In this document: piece by piece, positions 1-6,826 of the stretch
Layout of the letters: each line of letters begins with the position of its first letter
How positions within the stretch are numbered: position 1 is the stretch's first letter
Source of the DNA: Thermoleophilia bacterium
Lineage (GTDB): Bacteria; Actinomycetota; Thermoleophilia; Gaiellales; Gaiellaceae
Direction: 5' to 3'
NCBI GenBank assembly: GCA_017882615.1
Contig: JADGPD010000015.1
Location: 1-34,912, forward strand
DNA: 34,912 bases
Translations under genes and position numbers: made by a program
Notes under the pieces: generated by a model
The model's database searches: none
What the model was told of the DNA's origin: nothing
The model's input: the letters and a program-made list of their open reading frames with translations, nothing else

Positions 1-898
1 CCGCGGCCGCGGCCGCGAACGTGCCGTTCCCGTTACCGAGGAATACCGACACTTTGTTCAAGTCGCCGACGGTTACCGCCAGATCCTGTTTGCCGTCGGC
101 GTTGAAATCTCCGATCGCGACCGACCACGGGCCCGCGTCCAGGGCGAGGTTGCCTGCCTTCTCGAACGAGCCAGTACCGTCACCGAGCAGGACCTCGACG
201 TAGGCGGAGGCGTCTTTAAATAGGTTGGAATAGCTGACCGCCAGATCCTGCTTGCCGTCGGAATTGAAGTCGCCGACCGCGACATCTGAGGGGTATATGC
301 CAGTGCCGTAGCCGATTGGCGCCCCAAACGTTCCGTCCCCATGGCCGAGTAGTACCGGGATATTGCCCGAGTACCAATCGGCGATCACCAGATCCTGATT
401 ACCGTCTGAGTTGAAGTCGCCGACCGCGACTGCGTTCGGGCCTCCATCCAACCTGAAGCTGGATGCCGTTGCGAACGAGCCCGTGCCCGTACCGAGCAGC
501 ACCGAGACGGTGTGGTTTATGTTGGCGGTTACGAGATCCTGCTTGCCGTCCGAGTTGAAGTCGCCGACTGCGAGCGAATACGGGTAGTCGTACTCAACCG
601 TGGAGAAGGCGGTCGGTGCACCGAACGAGCCCGTGCCCGTGCCGAGCAGCACCGAGACCTCGCTCGACATCGCGTTGGCGATCGCCAGGTCCTGTTTCCC
701 GTCGCCGTTGAAATCGCCGACCCTGACTGGACCGGGCTTTGCGCCCGCGGCGAAATCGCTGTGTGGCGTGAGGGTCAACACGGCCGAAGCGACCGCCGGA
801 ACCAGCGCGACCAGCACGATCGTCGTTATCCCTAGAAGAATCGATCGCTGTCTCGCGCACGCTCGAAGCCTCTTCGAAACTCGCAGGCAACCCCTCAT
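1..898 (-). CDS. Secreted FG-GAP/VCBS repeat protein, 3' end beyond the window
   Basis: The frame is open from an ATG at 898 to the left edge (299 codons, no stop), so only the N-terminal part is present. A basic start is followed by a hydrophobic stretch (about residues 20-39, ending AVASA) that looks like a signal peptide. Five repeats follow, each with a calcium-loop motif of the type GDFNxDGxQDL at about residues 61-71, 112-122, 160-170, 209-219 and 263-273, alternating with VLLGxGxGxF segments about 20 residues later. This is the FG-GAP/VCBS beta-propeller pattern of extracellular proteins, some of which are adhesins or carbohydrate-binding. Ligand and function cannot be told. The start is supported by GGGAGG six bases upstream. 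The repeats are also strongly similar at DNA level, which suggests recent internal duplication. It is divergent from murI. Confidence 0.85.
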   Translation of the reverse strand, partial: MRGCLRVSKRLRACARQRSILLGITTIVLVALVPAVASAVLTLTPHSDFAAGAKPGPVRVGDFNGDGKQDLAIANAMSSEVSVLLGTGTGSFGAPTAFSTVEYDYPYSLAVGDFNSDGKQDLVTANINHTVSVLLGTGTGSFATASSFRLDGGPNAVAVGDFNSDGNQDLVIADWYSGNIPVLLGHGDGTFGAPIGYGTGIYPSDVAVGDFNSDGKQDLAVSYSNLFKDASAYVEVLLGDGTGSFEKAGNLALDAGPWSVAIGDFNADGKQDLAVTVGDLNKVSVFLGNGNGTFAAAAA

Positions 899-941
899 CG
901 AAGACCTCCCAATTCGCGCTCTCGGGTCGAATGTGAGTACG

Positions 942-947
942 AATCTA
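942..947 (-). promoter_or_regulatory. Putative -10 element for the FG-GAP gene
   Basis: On the minus strand TAGATT lies about 43 bases before the ATG at 898, which would leave a leader of roughly 36 nt that includes the GGGAGG ribosome site. No convincing -35 is seen. Confidence 0.3.
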
Positions 948-1015
948 ACCGGTTCCCCGGCGCTTTTCTAGCTTTTGACACTGAGCGAGAGCGAGAGCAA
1001 CCCGCGCCGGCCAAC

Positions 1016-1021
1016 TAGAAT
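1016..1021 (+). promoter_or_regulatory. Putative -10 element for murI (leaderless)
   Basis: TAGAAT ends 8 bases before the GTG of murI and no Shine-Dalgarno sequence is present. Transcription would start about at the start codon. No -35 at standard spacing is visible; a TTGACA at 975-980 is too far upstream (35 bases). Confidence 0.45.
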
Positions 1022-1029
1022 CGGGCACC

Positions 1030-1848
1030 GTGGACGGGCGACCGATTGCGATCTTCGACTCCGGCATGGGCGGGCTGACCGTTCTGCACGAGTGCCTGGT
1101 GACGATGCCAAACGAGGACTTCGTCTACCTGGGCGACACGGGCCGCTTCCCCTACGGACCGCGGCCGCTGGATGAGATCCGCGGCTTCGCGCTCGAGATC
1201 GGCCGCTTTCTCGAGCGCCAGGGTGTGAAGATGGTGGTCGTGGCCTGCAACTCCGCCACCTCCGCGGCGCTTGCCGACCTACAGGCCGAGCTGGAGGTTC
1301 CGGTCGTCGGCGTGATCGCGCCCGAGGCTGAGGCGGCTGTGCAGGCAACGCGCAATCGCCGTATCGGCTTGCTCGCCACCGAGGCCACGGTCGAGGCTGG
1401 CCGTTACGCGTCACTTATTCGTTCACTCGATGCCGGTGTGAGCTTCTTTCCACTCGCCTGCCCAGGCCTGGCCGAGCTGATCGAGAGCGACACGCCCTAC
1501 GGCGCCGGCACCGTCGATGCGGTGCGCGCCTACGCCAGGCCCCTAAAACAGGACGATGTCGACACCGTGATCCTCGGCTGCACGCACTATCCGCTCATCC
1601 GCCACGTGCTCGAGCGCGCCTTCGGGCGCGGGGTGACGCTGGTCTTCTCGGCCGAGGAGACCGCGCGCAAGGTCGCCGAGACACTGGCCCGGAAGGGATT
1701 AGCCCGCACGAGCGAGCGCGAGGGCGTCTGCCGCTTCATCACCACCGGCGAGCCCGAGCAGTTCAGGCTGATGGGCGAGCGCTTCCTGCAGTTCCCGATC
1801 GTCGAGGTCGAGTCCGTCTCGCTGGCCGGGCTGGGAGCGCCGGCGTGA
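1030..1848 (+). CDS. murI: Glutamate racemase
   Basis: This 272-residue protein interconverts L- and D-glutamate without a cofactor, in the cytoplasm, supplying D-Glu for peptidoglycan. The N-terminal FDSGMGG motif (residues 9-15, acid D10 and S11), the first catalytic cysteine in VACNSA (C73) and the second in GCTHYP (C184, followed by H186) are all present and correctly spaced for the Asp/Glu racemase family. Length is normal. The GTG at 1030 is chosen because the family starts only a few residues before IAIFDSG and because a -10-like TAGAAT lies just upstream. The stop overlaps the GTG of rph, so the two are probably co-transcribed. Murl next to rph and rdgB is a common actinobacterial arrangement. 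Confidence 0.96.
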   Translation: MDGRPIAIFDSGMGGLTVLHECLVTMPNEDFVYLGDTGRFPYGPRPLDEIRGFALEIGRFLERQGVKMVVVACNSATSAALADLQAELEVPVVGVIAPEAEAAVQATRNRRIGLLATEATVEAGRYASLIRSLDAGVSFFPLACPGLAELIESDTPYGAGTVDAVRAYARPLKQDDVDTVILGCTHYPLIRHVLERAFGRGVTLVFSAEETARKVAETLARKGLARTSEREGVCRFITTGEPEQFRLMGERFLQFPIVEVESVSLAGLGAPA

Positions 1849-2558
1849 GCAGAGCCGACAACCGGCGCTCGGATGCGCTCCGGCCGCTCAAGATCGAGTG
1901 CGACTTCCTCGAGCAGCCGCACGGCTCGGTGCTGTTCGCCCAGGGTCGCACGATCGTTCTGTGCACCGCCTCGATTCAGGAAGGCGTTCCCCGCTGGCTG
2001 AAGGGCCAGAGCCGCGGCTGGCTCACCGCGGAGTACTCGCTCCTGCCGGCCTCGACCGGCTCGCGCACCTCGCGCGAGGCAAGCGAGGGCAAGCAGAAGG
2101 GGCGCACGGTCGAGATCCAGCGCCTGATCGGGCGCTCGCTGCGTGCGGTCGCCGATCTCGCGGCGCTCGGCGAGCGCACGATCTGGCTCGACTGCGACGT
2201 GCTCCAGGCCGACGGCGGCACGCGTTGCGCCTCCATCTCGGGCGCCTATCTCGCCGCGAGTCGCGCGCTCCAGCATTTCGGCCTCGGCCGCGTGCTGACC
2301 GACTCGGTGGCCGCGGTCTCGGTTGGGATTGTCGGCGGCGAGAAGCTGCTCGATCTCGACTACGCCGAAGACTCCGGGGCCGAGGTGGACATGAACTACG
2401 TCAGGACCGGCGACGGGCGTCTGATCGAGGTGCAGGCGACGGCCGAGACCGCGCCCTTCCACCGCGAGGAGCTTGACGAGCTTCTCGCCCTGGCCACGCG
2501 CGGCGCCGAGCTGATCAAGTCGGCGCAGGAAGAAACACTGCGCGCCGCCGAGTCGTAG
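1845..2558 (+). CDS. rph: Ribonuclease PH
   Basis: The 237-residue product fits RNase PH, the phosphate-dependent 3'-5' exonuclease that trims CCA-flanking nucleotides from tRNA precursors. It works as a ring-shaped hexamer in the cytoplasm. Diagnostic features are the RPLKIE N-terminus, [18 protein letters not shown], the phosphate-binding TGSRTSRE segment (residues 71-78), [12 protein letters not shown] (116-127) and the acidic [17 protein letters not shown] region near the active site. Length is that of the bacterial family, with no truncation. The GTG start overlaps the murI stop (GTGA), indicating translational coupling. A perfect hairpin about 170 bases downstream may end this transcript. 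Confidence 0.96.
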   Translation: MSRADNRRSDALRPLKIECDFLEQPHGSVLFAQGRTIVLCTASIQEGVPRWLKGQSRGWLTAEYSLLPASTGSRTSREASEGKQKGRTVEIQRLIGRSLRAVADLAALGERTIWLDCDVLQADGGTRCASISGAYLAASRALQHFGLGRVLTDSVAAVSVGIVGGEKLLDLDYAEDSGAEVDMNYVRTGDGRLIEVQATAETAPFHREELDELLALATRGAELIKSAQEETLRAAES

Positions 2559-2726
2559 AGCCAGCCGAGGGGAAGTACTCCACCGCCGCGCGCGCTCGCA
2601 CCGAGCGCTGAATTGGCACGAAGCCGTTACCTGCGCGAGTGATCCTTCTCGATACCGTGTCGTGCCGGGGGTGGTGGTGGTCAAGGCGCCCGAACCCCGA
2701 GAATCCCGTAGGAGAGACGCTGCGCA

Positions 2727-2753
2727 CCCGCCCTCCGCAGGAGGGCGGGCTTT
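2727..2753 (+). terminator. Perfect GC hairpin, probable terminator after rph
   Basis: A 10-bp perfect stem (2727-2736 with 2740-2749) closes a three-base loop (gca) and is followed by CTTT. It lies in the 232-bp gap between rph and the chosen mgtC start. The T-run is short, so efficiency is uncertain. It falls inside the longest possible N-terminal extension of the MgtC frame, which argues against that extension. The rest of the gap shows nothing recognisable. Confidence 0.55.
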
Positions 2754-2790
2754 CGGCGGTCGTGTCCGCTCTCGGGGTCAAGATACCGGG

Positions 2791-3471
2791 GTGCTCCCGC
2801 ACCTCGGATGGGCAGAGGCTCTGGCTCGCCTGGCACTTGCCGCAGGGCTGGGCGGCGCGATCGGTATCGAGCGAGAGCTGCGCGATCGCTACGCCGGGCT
2901 GCGCACTCATCTCCTGGTCTCGCTCGGCTCCGCTCTTTTTACGATCGTCTCGGCCTACGCCTGGACGGGCTTCAAGTTCGGTAACGGTGTCAACTACGAC
3001 CCGACTCGCATCGCCGCTCAAATCGTGACCGGTATCGGCTTCCTCGGCGCCGGCGCCATCATGCGCCAGGGCATCAGCGTGCACGGCCTGACCACCGCCG
3101 CGACGCTCTGGATGGCGGCCGCAGTCGGGATGACCGCCGCGACAGGTTTCTACTCCGTCGCCGCCCTGGCCACGGGCGTGACGGTGATCGTGCTCTGGCC
3201 GCTGCGTATCTTCGAGCGCCGCTACATCGACCGGCTCAGGACGAGCTCCGCCCACATAGTCGTCGATCTGAAGCTCGGCTCGGACGCCGCCGCGGTGCTG
3301 AGCTATCTCGAGATCAGTCGAGCCTTGCTGATCGGTGTGCAGGTCAGCGACGAAGAGGGGCGCAGGAAAGTAGTCACGGACGTGGAGCTCGAACGGGATG
3401 CACGCATGGTCGAGCTCATCAACGGCTTGCTGGCGATCGAGGGCGTGACCGGAGCCCAGTGGGTGCACTAG
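2791..3471 (+). CDS. MgtC/SapB-family membrane protein
   Basis: The 226-residue product shows the MgtC pattern: GGAIGIERE near the N-terminus, LRTHLLVSLGSALFTIVS, RIAAQIVTGIGFLGAGAIM and VHGLTTAATLWMAAAVGM, making four or five membrane segments in about the first 145 residues. A soluble ACT-like C-terminal domain follows. MgtC proteins are inner-membrane proteins linked to growth in low magnesium and, in pathogens, to control of F-ATPase; the role in this organism is unknown. The frame stays open back to 2662, but the GTG at 2791 gives the usual family length and places a terminator-like hairpin outside the gene, so I prefer it. It ends 13 bases before rdgB and may be co-transcribed with it. 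Confidence 0.85.
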   Translation: MLPHLGWAEALARLALAAGLGGAIGIERELRDRYAGLRTHLLVSLGSALFTIVSAYAWTGFKFGNGVNYDPTRIAAQIVTGIGFLGAGAIMRQGISVHGLTTAATLWMAAAVGMTAATGFYSVAALATGVTVIVLWPLRIFERRYIDRLRTSSAHIVVDLKLGSDAAAVLSYLEISRALLIGVQVSDEEGRRKVVTDVELERDARMVELINGLLAIEGVTGAQWVH

Positions 3472-3484
3472 AAGCACGGTTCGG

Positions 3485-4060
3485 ATGAAGGGCTCCACTT
3501 CGAGCGCCGTCTTCGCCTCGCGCAACCCCGACAAGGCCCGCGAGCTCGAGCAGCTGCTGCCGGGCTGGCGGGTCGAGCCGCTGATAGCCGGCACCTTCCC
3601 GCCCGAGACGGGCACGAGCTATTACGAGAACGCCCGCGGAAAGGCCCTCTACGGGCGTTCGCTCGAGAAACGGCCGCTCTGGGTCATCGGCGAGGACTCG
3701 GGGATCGAGGTCGCCGCGCTCGATTGGGGGCCGGGAGTGTTCTCGGCGCGCTTTGGCGGCGACGACCCGGTCGGCCGCATGCTCGCGGCGCTCGAGGGTA
3801 TCGAGGGCGAGGGTCGGCGCGCCCGCTACATCTCCGAGCTGGTTGCGATCTCGCCCCACGGCGAAGAGCTACGCGGTAGCGGCACCCTCCTGGGCCGGAT
3901 CGGCCACCAGCCTCGCGGGAGCGAAGGATTCGGCTACGACCCCGTCTTTCTCCCCGAAGGCGAGGAACGAACCGTGGCCGAGCTCGGCAATGCTTGGAAG
4001 CGCAGGAACTCGCACCGGGCCAGGGCGGCGAGAGCACTGCTCGAGGCGCTCGGCTCCTAG
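3485..4060 (+). CDS. rdgB: XTP/dITP diphosphatase (RdgB/HAM1)
   Basis: A 191-residue nucleotide-pool cleaning enzyme that hydrolyses dITP, ITP and XTP to monophosphates and pyrophosphate, preventing misincorporation. Seen in the sequence: ASRNPDKARELEQLL at the N-terminus (the substrate-binding TxNxxK-like segment), GEDSGIEVAAL with its conserved Asp, GVFSARFGG, GFGYDPVFLPEG, and the closing RNSHRARA that matches the SHR signature. Length is typical. It sits at the end of the murI-rph-mgtC run. Its stop codon shares the palindrome CTAG with the stop of the convergent YihY/BrkB gene, so there is no spacer between the two genes. Confidence 0.94.
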   Translation: MKGSTSSAVFASRNPDKARELEQLLPGWRVEPLIAGTFPPETGTSYYENARGKALYGRSLEKRPLWVIGEDSGIEVAALDWGPGVFSARFGGDDPVGRMLAALEGIEGEGRRARYISELVAISPHGEELRGSGTLLGRIGHQPRGSEGFGYDPVFLPEGEERTVAELGNAWKRRNSHRARAARALLEALGS

Positions 4061-5001
4061 CCCAACTGCTCGGTCGGCGCCGTATCCGATGACGCAGGCG
4101 TATCGTCCGGCTCCGGCTCCGGCTCCGGCGCAGGCTCCAAGGCGGTGGTCGTCGCGGCTTCGGCCGCGGGCGACTTCGGCGGCGGCGCGGCAATCGCGCG
4201 CGCCTGGCGACGCTGCGCCGCCCACCAGTTCACCTCGGCGCCGAAGACGATGACGTTCGCCATCACATACAGCCAGAAGAGCAGGATCACGGGCCCGCCG
4301 AGCGCCTGCAACACGACCAGGTCGTGCAGGAGCGTGATGTAGACACCCAGTACCTGGAAGGTCGCGGCCAGGATCACGGCCGCGGTGATGGCGCCCGGTA
4401 GGACGTCGCGCAGATGGAGCCGTACGTTGGTCAGCGCGTAGTAGACGGTGACGAGAAAGAGAAGCAATCCGGCGAACTCCACCAGCACCGTCAGCGGCCA
4501 GGCGACGAAGCGACTGCCGAAGAAGCCGCCTCCGTACCTATCGAGCAGGAGGAAGCCGAGCGAGCCGGCAATCAGCGAGACGACGAGCGTGATCAGCGAG
4601 CCGACCAGGAGCACGAGGGCCAGCGCCTTGCCGCGTAGGAAAGGCCTGTTCGGGCGCCCGTAGACGATGTTGAAGGCCGACTCGAGCACGCTGAAGAGCG
4701 AGAGCGAGCTCCAGAGCAGTACGGCGCCGCCGATGATGCCGAGGGTGGCGGCGTTGCGGCGGATGGAGTTGACTGCCTTGTCGATCGACGTCACCGAGGT
4801 GCTTGGGAAGATGTGATGGAGAGCGTGCACGAGGCTGCTCCCTTCGCTTTGACGGTGCGCGAATCCGAGCAGCGCGAGCGCGAGGAGGAGCATCGGCACC
4901 AGCGAGAGCAGCGCGAAGTAGGCGATCATCGCCGCCAGATGTGTGCCGCGATCGGCGAAGAACTTCTGGAACAGGCTGCGTTTTCGTACCCGCATCGACA
5001 A
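4057..5001 (-). CDS. YihY/BrkB-family integral membrane protein
   Basis: The protein (312-314 residues) carries the YihY/BrkB (UPF0761) pattern: an N-terminal THLAAMIAYFALLSLVPMLL segment, GIIGGAVLLWSSLSLFSVLE, AFNIVYGRPNRPF, and several further hydrophobic helices, about six membrane spans in total. The family was once called RNase BN in error; its function is not established. After the last helix (about residue 260) comes a long low-complexity tail rich in Ala, Pro and Glu (EPAPEPEPEPDD), probably cytoplasmic and disordered. The start is either TTG 5001 or ATG 4995; neither has a strong ribosome site. The stop overlaps that of convergent rdgB at CTAG. Confidence 0.88.
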   Translation of the reverse strand: MSMRVRKRSLFQKFFADRGTHLAAMIAYFALLSLVPMLLLALALLGFAHRQSEGSSLVHALHHIFPSTSVTSIDKAVNSIRRNAATLGIIGGAVLLWSSLSLFSVLESAFNIVYGRPNRPFLRGKALALVLLVGSLITLVVSLIAGSLGFLLLDRYGGGFFGSRFVAWPLTVLVEFAGLLLFLVTVYYALTNVRLHLRDVLPGAITAAVILAATFQVLGVYITLLHDLVVLQALGGPVILLFWLYVMANVIVFGAEVNWWAAQRRQARAIAAPPPKSPAAEAATTTALEPAPEPEPEPDDTPASSDTAPTEQLG

Positions 5002-5123
5002 TCAGTATCCCTGCTCGGAGGCCACTCCGGGGAGCAACTCGTGCTCGGCGACGGCGTGAACCAAGCATCGGCAAGCGGGCGCGGTCCGGCAAGTCGGTCC
5101 TCGCGGCGGCGTCCACTAGCTGC

Positions 5124-5129
5124 TACGTT
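5124..5129 (+). promoter_or_regulatory. Putative extended -10 before the roadblock gene
   Basis: TGCTACGTT (5121-5129) matches an extended -10 (TGnTAnnnT) and ends 10 bases before the ATG at 5140, predicting a leader of only a few bases. The same TGCTAC core recurs before guaB and rplM. Confidence 0.4.
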
Positions 5130-5139
5130 CGGCGCGCGT

Positions 5140-5607
5140 ATGGACGCCGGGCAGGCACTCGCCGAGCTAACCGAGATCTCATCGCAGATCGAGCTCGCGC
5201 TGATCTTCGACGCTCGCGGAGAGCTGGTCGAGGCCACGCTCTCGGATCGGCCGACGGCCGAGTCGCTGGCTTTCGGCGCCGCCGCGCTGCTCGCCTGCAC
5301 GGTGCAGGTCGGCGGTCCCGAGCGGGACGAACCGATTCAGGTCGAGCTGGCCTATCCGGAGGGAAGCCTCCTTCTCGTCCGCGAGGGCGACCTGCGCATC
5401 CTGGCTTTTACCTCTCCCGATCCCATTGCCGGGCTCGCCTTCTTCGAGCTCAGAGCTTGTCTCAGAAAGCTCGACGAGAGCAAGCCGAAGCGGCGCTGGC
5501 GCGGGATCGGCAAGGCCGTTCAGGCAGCGATCGCGAAGGACACTGCGAGCGCGGGCGACGATACGAGTTCGAGTGCCGGAAAGGACACCGATGGAGCGAC
5601 GCAATAA
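5140..5607 (+). CDS. Roadblock/LC7-like protein
   Basis: The 155-residue product opens with ALAELTEISSQIELALIFDARGELVEATLSD, followed by ESLAFGAAALLACTVQ and a beta-rich stretch (PIQVELAYPEGSLLLVREGDLRIL). That order (helix, strand pair around a DxxG turn, helix, strands) resembles Roadblock/LC7 (MglB-like) proteins, which regulate small GTPases or act as dimeric scaffolds. The C-terminal 45 residues are basic and then Ser/Asp-rich, probably disordered. The open frame extends upstream to 4813, but the ATG at 5140 begins the conserved fold and has a promoter just before it. No partner GTPase lies in this window. It overlaps the next small gene by 17 bases, in an apparent operon with pyrE. Confidence 0.6.
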   Translation: MDAGQALAELTEISSQIELALIFDARGELVEATLSDRPTAESLAFGAAALLACTVQVGGPERDEPIQVELAYPEGSLLLVREGDLRILAFTSPDPIAGLAFFELRACLRKLDESKPKRRWRGIGKAVQAAIAKDTASAGDDTSSSAGKDTDGATQ

Positions 5608-5815
5608 GGTCATCGCCGGTCTGGTCGTCGCCGCCGGCTCGGTCGCCGGCGCCTTCTACATGCGCCAGCAACTGCAGTCGGAGCCGCCTGAACGAGCAGG
5701 TTTCTACTTCTCTGACGGTACGCTGCTGGAGCTCGGCCCCGAGGATGCTGCGGCCGAGGAGCTACTCAAGCAAGGTCGCGAGCTTCTCGTTCGCGCCCAT
5801 CCGGAGGGATCGTGA
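5591..5815 (+). CDS. Small membrane-anchored protein of unknown function
   Basis: A 74-residue product starting at the ATG at 5591, inside the end of the roadblock gene. It has a basic N-terminus (MERRNK), a hydrophobic segment at about residues 8-24 (VIAGLVVAAGSVAGAFY) and a short acidic soluble tail (residues 38-74) with FSDGTLLELGPEDAAAEELL. I do not recognise a family. The stop (TGA 5813-5815) overlaps the pyrE GTG, so translation is probably coupled on both sides. The tight packing and coding-like third-position GC support a real gene. It may anchor something at the membrane, but that is only a guess. Confidence 0.65.
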   Translation: MERRNKVIAGLVVAAGSVAGAFYMRQQLQSEPPERAGFYFSDGTLLELGPEDAAAEELLKQGRELLVRAHPEGS

Positions 5816-6369
5816 ACGAGCAGGATCTGATCAAGATGTTGGTCGAGCGTGCCTACCTCGAGGGCGATTTCGTTTTGCGCTCGGGCCGGCATTCCAAGTA
5901 CTACCTCGACAAGTACCGCTTCGAGACGGTGCCCGAGCTCTTGGGCGCCATCGGCGAGAGGATCGCCATCGCCATTGCCGAGCACGAGCCCGAGACCGCT
6001 CGCATCGCTGCGCCGGAGCTCGGTGCGGTTGCACTCGCTGCCGCCGCCTCGCTCGCCTCGCAGCTGCCGTTTTTGATTGTGCGCAAGGAGGCAAAGGGGT
6101 ATGGCACCGCGAACAAGCTCGAAGGTATAAGCGAATCGGGAGAGCTGGTCTGTTTGGTCGAAGACGTTGTGACATCCGGCGGCGCCGCCCTTCAGGCGGT
6201 CGAGGCGGTCCGGGAGGCCGGTCTCGTCTGCCGTACAGCCGTCTGCGTTGTCGACCGCGAAGAGGGCGGATCTGATGAACTCGCGCGTCACGGAGTGCGT
6301 TTGTGGCCACTCTTCCGCGCGAGTAATCTTCAAAATGTGGCAAAAAGTGCCGCAAACCCGCATGGTTGA
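5812..6369 (+). CDS. pyrE: Orotate phosphoribosyltransferase
   Basis: The 185-residue enzyme joins orotate to PRPP to make OMP in de novo pyrimidine synthesis. It shows the type I PRTase fold with FVLRSGRHSKYYLDKY near the N-terminus, FLIVRKEAKGYGTAN (the lysine-rich hood loop) and the PRPP-binding motif VCLVEDVVTSGGAA with its paired acids. Length is slightly short but complete. The GTG start overlaps the stop of the 74-residue gene. OMP decarboxylase (pyrF) lies about 460 bases downstream, separated by the independently expressed hup gene. The promoter of hup overlaps the pyrE stop. Confidence 0.94.
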   Translation: MNEQDLIKMLVERAYLEGDFVLRSGRHSKYYLDKYRFETVPELLGAIGERIAIAIAEHEPETARIAAPELGAVALAAAASLASQLPFLIVRKEAKGYGTANKLEGISESGELVCLVEDVVTSGGAALQAVEAVREAGLVCRTAVCVVDREEGGSDELARHGVRLWPLFRASNLQNVAKSAANPHG

Positions 6370-6394
6370 GCGAAATGGCTAAGCCTGTTAGGGT
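6366..6394 (+). promoter_or_regulatory. Putative housekeeping promoter for hup
   Basis: TTGAGC (6366-6371), a 17-base spacer and TAGGGT (6389-6394) form a good sigma70-type promoter at the end of pyrE. The predicted start near 6401 leaves a leader of about 30 nt containing GAGGAGGAGAG, a strong ribosome site ahead of the GTG at 6431. Confidence 0.55.
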
Positions 6395-6430
6395 CTGACG
6401 TAGAAAAACTGTCGATGAGGAGGAGAGCAC

Positions 6431-6703
6431 GTGACGAAGCAGGAGTTCGTTGATCTGGTCGCCCAGAAGAGCGGTCTGACGAAGCGGGATGCCGGCGATG
6501 CCGTAGACGCCGTCCTCAGCGTGATCGCCGACTCTCTCAAGGCCGGCAAGGACGTGACCTTCACCGGGTTCGGGAAGTTCTCGGTCGCGCACCGCGCCGC
6601 ACGGACGGGAGTCAATCCCCGAACCGGCGAGCGGCTGCAGATCGCCGCGTCCAAGGTGCCCAAGTTCACGCCTGGAAGCTCGCTGAAGCAGGCTGTCCGC
6701 TAA
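6431..6703 (+). CDS. hup: HU-family DNA-binding protein
   Basis: A 90-residue histone-like protein that bends and compacts DNA as a dimer in the nucleoid. The start MTKQEFVDLVAQKSGLTKRD and the signature FTGFGKFSVAHRAARTGVNP followed by RTGERLQIAAS match HU, including the RTGVNPRTGE arm with the Pro that intercalates into DNA. It lacks the Lys/Ala-rich C-terminal tail found in the HU of mycobacteria and Streptomyces HupS, so it is the short bacterial type. It has its own promoter, a very strong ribosome site and a clear terminator, so it is a single-gene unit expected to be highly expressed. Confidence 0.96.
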   Translation: MTKQEFVDLVAQKSGLTKRDAGDAVDAVLSVIADSLKAGKDVTFTGFGKFSVAHRAARTGVNPRTGERLQIAASKVPKFTPGSSLKQAVR

Positions 6704-6734
6704 GGGCCGCAAGCCGTAGGAATCGAAGGTTTAG

Positions 6735-6768
6735 GTGAGGGCCGCGCCAAGCGGCCCTCACTCTTTCC
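6735..6768 (+). terminator. Intrinsic terminator after hup
   Basis: An 11-bp perfect stem (6735-6745 with 6751-6761, gtgagggccgc arm) with a GCCAA loop, followed by TCTTTCCC. It starts 31 bases after the hup stop and is the clearest terminator in the window. Confidence 0.8.
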
Positions 6769-6812
6769 CGCGCCGGGTACCGCTCGGGCGCCCAGCAGTC
6801 TGCTCCCGGCGC

Positions 6813-6818
6813 TAGCCT
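6813..6818 (+). promoter_or_regulatory. Putative -10 element for pyrF (leaderless)
   Basis: TAGCCT ends 8 bases before the ATG at 6827 and there is no ribosome site, predicting a leaderless message. The TTG at 6818 overlaps this element and so is an unlikely start. Confidence 0.4.
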
Positions 6819-6826
6819 TGGCCGGA

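Noticed and set aside
975-980. TTGACA as the -35 of murI
   Set aside because: It is 35 bases from TAGAAT, about twice the allowed spacing.
2559-2790. A riboswitch (glycine, fluoride, M-box or yybP-ykoY type) before the MgtC gene
   Set aside because: I compared the gap with the conserved cores of these classes and found no match beyond the simple GC hairpin.
2515-3615. A 366-codon minus-strand frame opposite the MgtC gene
   Set aside because: The sense strand has clear MgtC membrane motifs; the antisense product has no membrane or domain pattern.
4803-6275. A 490-codon plus-strand frame across the roadblock and pyrE genes
   Set aside because: It is extremely Arg-rich and overlaps three genes in another frame, two with recognisable folds.
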